From contig NZ_CP162005.1 in assembly GCF_040822065.1 (NCBI RefSeq), positions 5,332,001 through 5,396,000 of the forward strand: a DNA stretch of 64,000 nucleotides, given 5' to 3'. Below the pieces are notes generated by a model that worked only from the letters and a program-made list of their open reading frames with translations, did no database searches and was not told the DNA's origin. How positions within the stretch are numbered: the stretch's first letter is position 1; each line of letters starts with the position of its first letter. This document shows positions 8,411 to 16,628 of this stretch, piece by piece. The stretch comes from Pedobacter sp. WC2423. GTDB taxonomy: Bacteria; Bacteroidota; Bacteroidia; Sphingobacteriales; Sphingobacteriaceae. The translations under genes were made by a program, and so were the position numbers.

Positions 8411-9736
8411 CTAGTGTGATGGAGAATTCGCATCAACACGTTTAATCTGTGCACCTAATGCACGTAAACGTGTGTCAATATCCTGGTAACCACGCTCAAT
8501 TTGTTCTATATTGTAGATCGTTGAAGTGCCTTCTGCAGATAAAGCTGCAATTAATAAGGATACTCCGGCTCTGATATCAGGAGAAGTCATGCTGATACCT
8601 CTTAATTTATATTGTTTGTTGATTCCGTTTACAGTAGCTCTGTGCGGGTCACATAAAATGATCTGAGCACCCATTTCAATCAGTTTATCTACGAAGAATA
8701 AACGGCTTTCGAACATTTTCTGGTGAATCAGGACTGAACCTTTTGCCTGAGTTGCAATCACTAATACAATACTCAGCAAGTCAGGAGTGAAGCCTGGCCA
8801 TGGTGAATCTGCAATAGTCAGGATAGATCCGTCGATAAAAGTATCAATAATATAATGCTTTTGAGAAGGGATGTAAATATCATCACCCCTGCGTTCAAAA
8901 TTGATCCCTAACTTTCTGAATACATCAGGTATAACACCCAATTCATCATAACATACATTTTTGATCGTGATCTCTGATTCTGTCATGGCTGCAAGGCCGA
9001 TGAAAGATCCGATCTCAATCATATCAGGTAACATTCTGTGTTCAGTACCACCTAGTTTTGTCACCCCTTCGATAGTCAGCAGGTTAGAACCAATTCCGGA
9101 TATCCTGGCCCCCATGCGGTTAAGCATTTTACATAACTGCTGTAAATAAGGCTCACAGGCAGCGTTATAGATCGTTGTAGTTCCTTTAGCCAGTACTGCA
9201 GCCATTACTATATTCGCTGTACCAGTTACAGAGGCTTCATCTAAAAGGATATAAGCACCTTTAAGGTTTGTTGCATCTACATTAAAGAACGATTCTTTAG
9301 CGTTATAAACAAATTTGGCACCTAATTTTTCAAATCCAAGAAAGTGAGTGTCCAGTCTTCTGCGTCCAATTTTATCACCACCTGGTTTAGGGATGGCTGC
9401 TTGTCCGAAACGTGCAAGAAGCGGGCCTACGATCATGATTGAACCTCTTAAACTTCCACCTTTAGCTTTAAAAGTAGCTGATTTAAAGAATTCAAGATCG
9501 ATGTTTTTGGCTTCAAATGTGTAAGTGTCTTTTGATAAACGGTTTACTTTAACGCCCAGATCACCCAGAAGTTCAATCAGTTTATTTACATCTTTGATGT
9601 CAGGGATATTACTTACAGTGATTTTCTCTTCTGTTAGTAAAACGGCAGATATAATCTGCAACGCTTCATTTTTAGCCCCCTGCGGATGGATTTCACCTTT
9701 TAACTTCTTCCCACCTATAATTTCAAATGCGTTCAT
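8411..9736 (-). CDS. murA: UDP-N-acetylglucosamine 1-carboxyvinyltransferase
   Basis: The 441-residue EPSP-synthase-fold enzyme transfers enolpyruvate from PEP to UDP-GlcNAc in the first committed step of peptidoglycan synthesis. Seen are FEIIGGKKLKGEI at the start, GAKNEALQI, the active-site loop PGGDKIGRRRLDTHF, and TSPDIRAGVSLLIAAL near the C-terminus. The usual GGCxIGxRP loop Cys (Cys115 in E. coli) is Asp here (codon at 9374-9376). Cys115Asp enzymes stay active and resist fosfomycin, as documented for other MurA proteins. The gene follows the DUF4290 gene by about 35 nt and is the last gene before the hairpin. Confidence 0.95.
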   Translation of the reverse strand: MNAFEIIGGKKLKGEIHPQGAKNEALQIISAVLLTEEKITVSNIPDIKDVNKLIELLGDLGVKVNRLSKDTYTFEAKNIDLEFFKSATFKAKGGSLRGSIMIVGPLLARFGQAAIPKPGGDKIGRRRLDTHFLGFEKLGAKFVYNAKESFFNVDATNLKGAYILLDEASVTGTANIVMAAVLAKGTTTIYNAACEPYLQQLCKMLNRMGARISGIGSNLLTIEGVTKLGGTEHRMLPDMIEIGSFIGLAAMTESEITIKNVCYDELGVIPDVFRKLGINFERRGDDIYIPSQKHYIIDTFIDGSILTIADSPWPGFTPDLLSIVLVIATQAKGSVLIHQKMFESRLFFVDKLIEMGAQIILCDPHRATVNGINKQYKLRGISMTSPDIRAGVSLLIAALSAEGTSTIYNIEQIERGYQDIDTRLRALGAQIKRVDANSPSH

Positions 9737-9771
9737 GTGCTATTAACCTATATTTATTTAAATCTGCTCGT

Positions 9772-10458
9772 TTAATGTCTTTGTTTTGGATTGGGATTGC
9801 TGCTGCGCGGGCGGTTATTATTGTTATTGTTTTGCCTTCCCTTATTATTATTGTTGTTATTGTTGCGCCCGCGGTTGGTATTGGTAGAAGTTCTGTTTAC
9901 CGGAGGTCTGAATTCTACCTTATTCAGGTTGATATTTTCTTCCAGCTGCAGTAAACCGCCTGATAACTCACTCAGGTTCTTTAGAATAGTCTCATCGGCC
10001 ACACTGTCTTTATTCCAGGTGACATAAGCCATTTTCATAAAGTTGGCGATACCCTGTACCAATGCTGCCCGGCGTTCAGGTTCTTCTACTGCGATGGCTC
10101 TTTCGATCATCACCTCAACAGTTTTGCCGTAATGCTTGTATTTGATCCTTTGCTGCGGATAACCGATATGCGAAGGTTTAACCAATGCCATTTCAGGAGT
10201 TGGTTTTGGGTAGGGACTATCTACATCGATTTTATAACCGGAGATAATGTGTAAATGGTCCCATAATTTATGCTTGAAATCGGCAACATCCCTTAGATGA
10301 GGGTTTAAAAAACCCATCAGATCTATCACTGCCTGAGCATATTTATTGCGTTCTTCCAGATCCGGCAGCTCGCAAATGTACTTCACCATGTTCTGTACAT
10401 TACGTCCGTATTCTGCAAGAATTAACTCGTTTCTTGTGGTATTGTAATCGAAATTCAT
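9772..10458 (-). CDS. DUF4290 family protein
   Basis: The 228-residue protein starting MNFDYNTTRNELIL belongs to DUF4290, a family found in Bacteroidota. The open frame continues upstream to 10506, but the ATG at 10458 begins the conserved domain. Residues 1-175 form the predicted helical domain, with EYGRNVQNMV and PERRAALVQGIANFMK. The last 40 residues are a low-complexity Arg/Asn tail coded by runs of AAT/AAC repeats, the kind of basic disordered tail that can bind nucleic acid. The family has no established function. It is always worth noting that it shares an operon with murA here. Confidence 0.85.
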   Translation of the reverse strand: MNFDYNTTRNELILAEYGRNVQNMVKYICELPDLEERNKYAQAVIDLMGFLNPHLRDVADFKHKLWDHLHIISGYKIDVDSPYPKPTPEMALVKPSHIGYPQQRIKYKHYGKTVEVMIERAIAVEEPERRAALVQGIANFMKMAYVTWNKDSVADETILKNLSELSGGLLQLEENINLNKVEFRPPVNRTSTNTNRGRNNNNNNNKGRQNNNNNNRPRSSNPNPKQRH

Positions 10459-10543
10459 TCTATTTATTTCTTGTGGTATTCGCTGAAGGAGGATTATAAG
10501 GGCCATGGCCCTGTTTTATTGTAATAAGGTTTAAAGATAAAGC

Positions 10544-12850
10544 TTATTTTACAATCCGCAATTTAGCAAATTTTAATAACAATTGCTTGTTTCCTAATCC
10601 CTGGAAAAATACCGTCGCTTTTACGTCCGGTAAAGTACCTTCCAGATTGATAATTTTACCGAATCCAAACTTCTCATGTTCCACTTCCATACCGTTCTGA
10701 AATGCACTGGCTGCATCAGCAGTAAAACCAGGTGTAGGGATGTGCGCAGTAGGCAGAATCGTACTGGTTTTTGGTCTTGCAGGAGCGGTCTGAGTAGCTG
10801 AGCCTGAGCTTGCTGGTTTAGGTTTGCTGAAAGAATCTCTTTGCTGTGTCCATGACCTGCGTTCCCCGTCAAAGCTATCAGACGATAAACTTGTTTTGGG
10901 TGCTTTAACTACTTCCAGTTCCAGGAACCTTGCACTGATCTCACTGATAAAACGGCTTGGCTCACAATTGGTCAGCGTTCCCCAGCGGTAACGTGAAGTG
11001 GCATAAGTCAGGGTCAGTTTCTTCTCTGCACGGGTAATGGCGACATAGAATAAACGGCGTTCTTCTTCCAGATCAGTTCTTGAATTGAGCGACATTTGAG
11101 AAGGAAACAGATTCTCTTCCAGCCCTACCACAAAAACGTTCTTGAATTCCAGTCCTTTTGCCGAGTGAATGGTCATCATCGAAACGGTATCTTTTTCTTT
11201 ATCATCCTGACGGTCATCATTCGTTAACAGCGCAATGTCCTGCATGAAAATAGCAAGGCTTCTGTCTTCAATATCTTCACGTTCAGCAAATTCTTTGATA
11301 CCATTCAGTAATTCCTGAATGTTTTCGTACCTGCTGCGGCCTTCTACACTGTCATCAGTATGCAGTTCTTTCAGGATACCGGAATGTTGTGCGATATATA
11401 ATGCAGTTTCATAAGCGTCCAGCTTCTTGGCTTCGGCCTGAAAACTCTGAATCAGTACAGAAAAATCATTCAGCTGGTTCGCAATCCGGCCGGCAATATA
11501 AGTTTGCGGCTCGCAGACTACCTGCCACATTGTTATGTTATGCTGATCAGCAGCTACTATAATTTTATCAACTGTAGTATCACCTAATCCTCTTTTTGGA
11601 TAGTTGATCACTCTTTTGATAGCTTCTTCGTCACTTGGATTGAAAGTAAGACGGAAGTAAGCAATTAAATCTTTAATCTCTTTACGCTGATAGAAAGATA
11701 GTCCTCCGAAAATTTTATAAGGGATGTTGAGTTTTCTCAAACCTTCCTCCATTGCTCTTGACTGGGCATTGGTACGGTAAAGAATGGCGAAATCACTATA
11801 ATTTAAGCCTTTTGATGTTCTGTCCTGAACGATAGCTTCGGCAACTATTTTACCTTCTTCATTATCAGTAAATGCTCTTGATACTTTGATTCTGTCACCA
11901 GATTCATTTTCAGAAAATACGTTTTTCTCCAGCTGATTTTTGTTGTTCGCAATGATACTATTGGCGACATCAACAATATTTTGGGTAGAGCGGTAATTCT
12001 GCTCTAATTTATAAACTTTTAAATCCGGGTAATCCTTTTCAAAATTCAGGATATTCTGAATATTAGCACCACGGAAACCATAAATACTTTGCGCATCATC
12101 ACCTACTACACAGATATTCTGATAAGCGGCTGCCAGTTTTTTTACAATGGTATATTGTGAAAAGTTAGTATCCTGGTACTCATCGACCATCAGGTATTTA
12201 AACTTCTGCTGATATTTATTCAATACATCAGGATGATCTTTTAACAATACATTGGTTTTGAAAAGTAAATCATCAAAATCCATTGCGCCTGCTTTAAAGC
12301 AGCGTTTAGTATAAGTTTCATAGATAGAGCCGATTAAAGGACGTTTATTGCTAATGTCCTCCGCCTGAATTTCGGCACTTTTCATATATTCTATATGGCT
12401 GACCAGGTTGTTTTTTGCAGAAGATATCCGGTTATATACGAAGTTCGCATTATATAATTTATCATCTAATTGCATTTCACGCAGAATAGATCTGATCAGA
12501 CTTTTACTATCATCTGTATCATAGATAGTGAAATTAGAAGGATAACCTATCTTTTCTGCTTCAACACGTAGTATTTTGGCAAAAACAGAGTGGAATGTTC
12601 CCATCCATAAGTTTTTTGCTTCTGTACCCACAACTTTTGAGATACGCTCACGCATATCTTTCGAAGCTTTGTTTGTAAAGGTCAATACTAAAATATTAAA
12701 AGCATCCACACCTTTTTCAATAAGATGTGCGACTCTGTATGTAATTACCCTTGTTTTACCTGATCCCGCACCAGCGACAATCATTGCCGGTCCTTTAGTA
12801 TTCTCTACTGCTGCACGTTGCTGAGGGTTTAATCCTGCTAAATAATCCAA
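10544..12850 (-). CDS. UvrD/PcrA-type superfamily 1 DNA helicase
   Basis: The 768-residue ATP-dependent 3'-5' helicase has the motifs in order: LNPQQRAAV (Q motif), GAGSGKTRVI (Walker A, about residue 27), VLTFTNKASKDM, VDEYQDTN (Walker B), GDDAQSIYGFRGA, EQNYRS, IHSAKGLEFKNVF and VAITRAEKKL. The C-terminal 70 residues (VEHEKFGFGKIINLEG) form the tudor-like region of PcrA. It acts in nucleotide excision and mismatch repair and removes RecA from DNA. The first codon is TTG (12848-12850), supported because LDYLAGLNPQQ aligns with the canonical family start and no in-frame ATG precedes it. Confidence 0.93.
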   Translation of the reverse strand: MDYLAGLNPQQRAAVENTKGPAMIVAGAGSGKTRVITYRVAHLIEKGVDAFNILVLTFTNKASKDMRERISKVVGTEAKNLWMGTFHSVFAKILRVEAEKIGYPSNFTIYDTDDSKSLIRSILREMQLDDKLYNANFVYNRISSAKNNLVSHIEYMKSAEIQAEDISNKRPLIGSIYETYTKRCFKAGAMDFDDLLFKTNVLLKDHPDVLNKYQQKFKYLMVDEYQDTNFSQYTIVKKLAAAYQNICVVGDDAQSIYGFRGANIQNILNFEKDYPDLKVYKLEQNYRSTQNIVDVANSIIANNKNQLEKNVFSENESGDRIKVSRAFTDNEEGKIVAEAIVQDRTSKGLNYSDFAILYRTNAQSRAMEEGLRKLNIPYKIFGGLSFYQRKEIKDLIAYFRLTFNPSDEEAIKRVINYPKRGLGDTTVDKIIVAADQHNITMWQVVCEPQTYIAGRIANQLNDFSVLIQSFQAEAKKLDAYETALYIAQHSGILKELHTDDSVEGRSRYENIQELLNGIKEFAEREDIEDRSLAIFMQDIALLTNDDRQDDKEKDTVSMMTIHSAKGLEFKNVFVVGLEENLFPSQMSLNSRTDLEEERRLFYVAITRAEKKLTLTYATSRYRWGTLTNCEPSRFISEISARFLELEVVKAPKTSLSSDSFDGERRSWTQQRDSFSKPKPASSGSATQTAPARPKTSTILPTAHIPTPGFTADAASAFQNGMEVEHEKFGFGKIINLEGTLPDVKATVFFQGLGNKQLLLKFAKLRIVK

Positions 12851-12881
12851 ATTGAAATACTGTTTTGCGTATGAAAAGATA

Positions 12882-12889
12882 CAAAAATA
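12882..12889 (-). promoter_or_regulatory. -7 promoter box for the UvrD/PcrA gene
   Basis: On the reverse strand this reads TATTTTTG, a match to TAnnTTTG, about 30 nt upstream of the TTG start at 12850. Confidence 0.4.
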
Positions 12890-12969
12890 ACAAAACTATA
12901 CCTCTTATTTCAATCAGGTCATGTTTTATTTTTTATCTTTCGACCAAGCTTATAACAGTATCGTGTGGC

Positions 12970-13182
12970 TTAATTAGGGGTTCCTGCCTCCCGGTTAATA
13001 GGCTCCCATCTTACAATTTCTGACCAGAGATCATACCAGATGTCGTCATTCACTTTGAAAATATCTTCATCGGCAATATATATTCCTTCGTGCCATATAC
13101 CGTAAAGCTCCTGAAGAACAATTTGGAACCGGATATGTTGCTGGTCTGCTGGTAAACTGTTTTGATCTAGTTTAATTTCCAT
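12970..13182 (-). CDS. small conserved-looking hypothetical protein
   Basis: A 70-residue acidic soluble protein starting MEIKLDQNSL, with a good ATG and a clear stop. I do not recognise the family. It contains many aromatic residues (GIWHEGIYIADEDIF, DDIWYDLWSEIVRW). It is divergent from the XRE regulator gene, with a perfect 24-nt palindrome in the 101-nt spacer, so the two may share control. The sequence composition is protein-like, but coding is inferred only from length and context. Confidence 0.55.
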   Translation of the reverse strand: MEIKLDQNSLPADQQHIRFQIVLQELYGIWHEGIYIADEDIFKVNDDIWYDLWSEIVRWEPINREAGTPN

Positions 13183-13227
13183 ATGCTATATATTTAATTA
13201 CTAAACCTATAATTTTTATCTTTTAAT

Positions 13228-13251
13228 AAAAAGTACAGTTCTGTACTTTTT
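13228..13251. promoter_or_regulatory. perfect palindrome, likely operator of the XRE regulator
   Basis: Arms AAAAAGTACAG (13228-13238) and CTGTACTTTTT (13241-13251) are perfect inverted repeats with a 2-nt spacer. They lie 33 nt before the XRE gene and 46 nt before the divergent small gene. XRE dimers typically bind such short palindromes, so autoregulation is likely. It is not a terminator, because no gene ends here. Confidence 0.7.
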
Positions 13252-13283
13252 AGCTATGATTTTTTTGCTTCATTCGTACTTAA

Positions 13284-13532
13284 ATGGCTAAAGCAACTTT
13301 TAAGAAAAGGCGAAATCAGGAGGCAATCTTAATCGTTGGCAACAATGTCAGGAAATTGCGTAAAATCAAAGGCTGGACCATTTCTGAGTTCGCCTTCAGG
13401 TGCGAGCTGGATCCCCACCAGATCAGCAGGATAGAGCTTGGGTTAACTGATGCGAATATCACGATGCTGACCCTGATTGCCGAAAAATTAGAAGTCGATA
13501 TCCGTCTTTTTTTTGAAAAGGATGAGCAGTAG
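13284..13532 (+). CDS. XRE-family helix-turn-helix transcriptional regulator
   Basis: The 82-residue single-domain Cro/C1-type protein has its HTH at about residues 20-75: VGNNVRKLRKIKGWTISEFA, then the recognition region DPHQISRIELG, then MLTLIAEKLEVDIRLFF. The basic N-terminus (AKATFKKRRNQ) may also contact DNA. There is no sensor domain. It is transcribed away from a small hypothetical gene across the palindrome at 13228-13251, its probable operator. Confidence 0.88.
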   Translation: MAKATFKKRRNQEAILIVGNNVRKLRKIKGWTISEFAFRCELDPHQISRIELGLTDANITMLTLIAEKLEVDIRLFFEKDEQ

Positions 13533-13664
13533 CATTCGGGAAAGAAAGGATCTTTTTACAGCTATTCTGGGAATTTTTTTCTAGTTTTAACCGCTTAAAT
13601 TACCGGGTCTTGACTGACATCAAAAACAAGGCTGCGGGTTTTAAATTATAAACAATCATTTGTT

Positions 13665-15035
13665 ATGCAAGAGATCAAAAAATATGTAGAAGACAACAAG
13701 CAGCGCTTTTTAGAAGAGTTGTTTGAATTATTACGTTTTCCTTCAGTAAGTGCAGACCCGAAATATAAAGGTGATGTGTTGAATACCGCTGCTTTTGTTG
13801 CGGAAAAGCTGAAAGAAGCGGGTGCAGATCAAGTGGAGATTTGTGAGACTGCCGGATATCCTATTATATATGGAGAGAAAATTATTGATGCAGCATTACC
13901 TACTGTTTTAATTTATGGTCATTATGATGTGCAGCCAGCGGATCCATTGGAATTATGGCATACGCCTCCTTTTGAGCCTACTGTTCGTGATGGTAAAATA
14001 TATGCGCGTGGTGCTTGTGATGATAAAGGACAGTTTTACATGCATGTAAAGGCTTTCGAATTGATGATGAAAACCAACACACTTGCCTGTAATGTGAAAT
14101 TTATGATCGAAGGAGAAGAGGAAGTCGGTTCCAGTAACCTTGGAGTCTTCGTCAAAGCAAATACGGAACGTTTGAAAGCTGATGTAGTTCTGATTTCTGA
14201 TACTTCAATGATCAGCATGGAGAATCCTTCTATTGAAACCGGCTTACGTGGCTTAGCTTATATGGAAGTAGAAGTGACCGGCCCGAACAGAGATCTTCAC
14301 TCGGGTGTTTATGGCGGTGCAGTTGCCAATCCTATCACTATTTTATGCAAAATGATTGCTTCGTTACATGATGAGAACAATCATATTACTATTCCTGCTT
14401 TCTATGATAAAGTAATAGATTTAACAGCAGATGAAAAAGCTGCTTTAAATTCGGCTCCTTTTGATTTGAATGACTATAAAAAAGATCTTGATATCAATGC
14501 GGAATGGGGGGAGAAAGGATATTCTACTTTAGAACGTACGGGAACAAGACCAACTTTAGAGGTCAATGGTATCTGGGGTGGTTATATCGGTGAGGGTGCT
14601 AAAACAGTGTTGCCTTCCAAAGCAAATGCTAAAATTTCCATGCGCCTGGTACCTCACCAGAGTTCGGATGAAATTTCTGCTATTTTTCAGCAGCATTTTG
14701 AAAGTATCGCTCCTGATTTTGTAAAGGTAAAAGTGACTGCACATCATGGTGGTGAGCCGGTCGTTACCCCTACTGATAGCATTGCTTACCGTGCTGCTGA
14801 AAAAGCGATCCTGACAAGTTTTGGTAAAAAACCAATTCCAACCAGGGGTGGTGGCAGTATTCCTATCGTTGCTTTGTTTGAAGATGTGCTGGGAATTAAA
14901 TCTGTATTGTTAGGCTTTGGTCTTGATAGTGATGCTTTACACTCACCCAATGAAAAGTATGATATATTCAATTACTATAAAGGAATTGAAACTTTGCCTT
15001 TATTTCACAAGTATTTTGCGGAACTAAGCAAATAA
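13665..15035 (+). CDS. M20-family metallopeptidase (dipeptidase)
   Basis: The 456-residue protein of the M20/CPG2-like family hydrolyses dipeptides or related amides with two zinc ions. Metal-ligand motifs are GHYDVQPAD (His and Asp, about residue 87), ARGACDDKGQ (bridging Asp), EGEEEVGSSN (catalytic Glu plus ligand) and HSPNEKYD near the C-terminus. The insert around 200-330 (LHSGVYGGAVANPI) is the dimerisation domain. No signal peptide is visible, so it is cytoplasmic. A terminator hairpin follows 20 nt after the stop. The exact substrate cannot be named from sequence. Confidence 0.92.
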   Translation: MQEIKKYVEDNKQRFLEELFELLRFPSVSADPKYKGDVLNTAAFVAEKLKEAGADQVEICETAGYPIIYGEKIIDAALPTVLIYGHYDVQPADPLELWHTPPFEPTVRDGKIYARGACDDKGQFYMHVKAFELMMKTNTLACNVKFMIEGEEEVGSSNLGVFVKANTERLKADVVLISDTSMISMENPSIETGLRGLAYMEVEVTGPNRDLHSGVYGGAVANPITILCKMIASLHDENNHITIPAFYDKVIDLTADEKAALNSAPFDLNDYKKDLDINAEWGEKGYSTLERTGTRPTLEVNGIWGGYIGEGAKTVLPSKANAKISMRLVPHQSSDEISAIFQQHFESIAPDFVKVKVTAHHGGEPVVTPTDSIAYRAAEKAILTSFGKKPIPTRGGGSIPIVALFEDVLGIKSVLLGFGLDSDALHSPNEKYDIFNYYKGIETLPLFHKYFAELSK

Positions 15036-15054
15036 TTTTAGATAATTCTATCCA

Positions 15055-15090
15055 AAAAGGGTGGCCAAATGGCTGCCCTTTTGTATTTTT
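15055..15090 (+). terminator. intrinsic terminator of the M20 peptidase gene
   Basis: A 12-bp stem including two G-U pairs (AAAAGGGTGGCC and GGCTGCCCTTTT) with loop AAAT, then GTATTTTT. The ATG at 15069 sits in the loop, arguing against its use as the start of the next gene. Confidence 0.85.
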
Positions 15091-15095
15091 ACCCC

Positions 15096-16025
15096 GTGCC
15101 TCCACCTCTAAAGAAAACACCTGCCAACCAGGGAAAGCTTATTTTTGATCAGCCGCTTGTACCTAAGGCGACTCCAAAAATGGCCTCAAAAGCAGCTCCC
15201 AAACGGAGAAAGCCTGCTGTAAAGAAGAAAAAAGGACTTTCATTGCAATGGAAGTTTGTGATTGCAGGATTACTGCTTATTTTATTTTCCCCCTTATATT
15301 ATGGGTATGTACTAAAGCTTTTTACTTCGACAACCCGGTGGATACTGGATATAGGAGAAGATCCGAATTACCGGACTTATAAGAGTTTTGATATTCAAAT
15401 CCCTAAACGTTATAGCATTCATGGAATTGATGTTTCTTCTTACCAGGGGAAAATTGACTGGATTAAGGTAAAGGCAATGAAGGATGACGATGTCAGTATC
15501 AAATTTGCATTTATCAAAGCTACGGAAGGGATTTCCAGTGTGGATCCTTATTTTCAGCGCAATTGGCGTGAAGCACCAAAAGCAGGTATCATTTGTGGTG
15601 CTTATCATTATTTTATTCCTAAAAAATCGGGTTTATGGCAGGCCAGGTTTTTCCTGCAAACGGTTAAGTATGAGTCTGGAGATTTACCTCCGGTCATTGA
15701 TATTGAAACTTTAAGTGGTGTTTCTCCAGAAAAGATGCGTGCAGAACTGAAGGATTTTATTACACATGTAGAAAGAAAAACGGGCGTAAAACCTATCATT
15801 TATTCCGGGCTGGTATTTTACAAAGATTATCTGAAAGGGCATTTTGATGGCTATCCTTTATGGATTGCGCATTATTATAAAGCAGAGCTGAAAGCTGGCG
15901 CGAATACCAAATGGTCTTTTTGGCAGCACTCCGATAAAGCCAGAATTACGGGGATCAATCATGTAGTAGATTTTAATGCATTTAGAGGAGATAGCTTATC
16001 TTTTCAGCAATTGCTGATCAAATAG
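15096..16025 (+). CDS. GH25 family lysozyme-like protein, membrane-anchored
   Basis: About 309 residues. A Lys/Arg/Pro-rich cytoplasmic tail is followed by one membrane helix (WKFVIAGLLLILFSPLYYGY) and a GH25 (Chalaropsis-type) muramidase domain. Domain motifs are IHGIDVSSYQGKIDW (first catalytic Asp), FAFIKATEG, GAYHYFIP, PPVIDIETL (catalytic Asp-x-Glu) and PLWIAHY. It should cut or bind peptidoglycan in the periplasm. I place the start at GTG 15096; ATG 15069 lies in a terminator loop, and ATG 15180 is an alternative that still keeps the helix. Confidence 0.85.
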   Translation: MPPPLKKTPANQGKLIFDQPLVPKATPKMASKAAPKRRKPAVKKKKGLSLQWKFVIAGLLLILFSPLYYGYVLKLFTSTTRWILDIGEDPNYRTYKSFDIQIPKRYSIHGIDVSSYQGKIDWIKVKAMKDDDVSIKFAFIKATEGISSVDPYFQRNWREAPKAGIICGAYHYFIPKKSGLWQARFFLQTVKYESGDLPPVIDIETLSGVSPEKMRAELKDFITHVERKTGVKPIIYSGLVFYKDYLKGHFDGYPLWIAHYYKAELKAGANTKWSFWQHSDKARITGINHVVDFNAFRGDSLSFQQLLIK

Positions 16026-16078
16026 GTAATACATTCAGGGATTAATATTTATTTTTATTAATCGCCAGTCTACCGGAA

Positions 16079-16107
16079 ATAAGAAGCCCCCTTAAGAGGC
16101 TTCTTAT
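16079..16107. terminator. hairpin between convergent genes
   Basis: Arms ATAAGAAGCC and GGCTTCTTAT with a 9-nt loop lie between the GH25 gene and the convergent GNAT gene. T-runs are weak, so termination strength is uncertain. Confidence 0.6.
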
Positions 16108-16117
16108 GAATGATCAA

Positions 16118-16426
16118 TTAAAAAGGATCGATACTTTCCTCTAATATCCGGTTCCAATAGGTATGGCGTTTAAGGTAGGCCACAACCAGCGGGCATAGCG
16201 GAATCAGTTTATAATCGTTTTCTTCTATATAGGCCAGTGTCTTTTCGATCACTGCGGTTGCTGCCCCTTTCCCTTTCAGTTCTTCTGGTGCTTCGGTATG
16301 AATGAGCCAGATCTTTTTACTTCGCTCTTTATAATCTATAAATGCGGTGTAATCACCTACTTTAAGTTCGAAACGGTTCTGATCCTGATTCTTAACCAGG
16401 GGCAGATTTATATATTCTTCATTCAT
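16118..16426 (-). CDS. small GNAT-like N-acetyltransferase
   Basis: The 102-residue protein resembles the YjdJ/GTL-type short acetyltransferases. It has FELKVGDYTAFIDYKERSK, then IWLIHTEAPEELKGKGAATA, an acetyl-CoA pyrophosphate-binding loop of the (Q/R)xxGxG/A type, and PLCPLVVAYLKRH. The substrate is unknown. Upstream lies the decayed C-terminus of a pirin gene on the same strand. Confidence 0.85.
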   Translation of the reverse strand: MNEEYINLPLVKNQDQNRFELKVGDYTAFIDYKERSKKIWLIHTEAPEELKGKGAATAVIEKTLAYIEENDYKLIPLCPLVVAYLKRHTYWNRILEESIDPF

Positions 16427-16439
16427 TTCTTTCCTGTAC

Positions 16440-16511
16440 TTAATTCAATATACCAAATTTGCCCGCGTTGAAATCTTCGATTGCCTGATGAATTTCTTCT
16501 GCTGTATTCAT
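16440..16511 (-). pseudogene. remnant of a pirin-family gene (C-terminal end)
   Basis: The reverse strand codes MNTAEEIHQAIEDFNAG followed by KFGILN and a stop. Pirins end with GPFVMNTxEEIxQAIxDF, so this is the last 23 residues of such a protein. Four codons of different sequence and an in-frame stop lie within 35 nt upstream of the ATG, and no cupin domain is present. I read it as what is left after deletion of a pirin gene in front of the GNAT gene, though translation as a tiny peptide cannot be excluded. Confidence 0.6.
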
Positions 16512-16616
16512 TTTAATAACAACATGCGTTGATTTTCGTTATACAAATATACCTTGAACCGCGTCCGCATCAGTTGATGCAGGATAAGAAGTGACGTGCC
16601 CGTACAGAATTGTTTT

Positions 16617-16624
16617 TATCTTTG
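16617..16624 (+). promoter_or_regulatory. -7 promoter box of the DUF255 gene
   Basis: TATCTTTG matches TAnnTTTG and ends 4 nt before the ATG at 16629. This both supports that start and implies a very short leader. Confidence 0.55.
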
Positions 16625-16628
16625 TCAT

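Noticed and set aside
8254-8454. 66-residue reverse-strand frame at the 3' end of murA
   Set aside because: It overlaps the murA C-terminus and runs through the terminator hairpin, so it is a shadow.
9791-10027. Leu-rich forward frame opposite the DUF4290 gene
   Set aside because: It is the antisense of the AAT repeats and carries no signal of its own.
15069-15095. ATG at 15069 as start of the GH25 gene
   Set aside because: It lies in the loop of the M20 peptidase terminator; a start at 15096 or 15180 is more likely.
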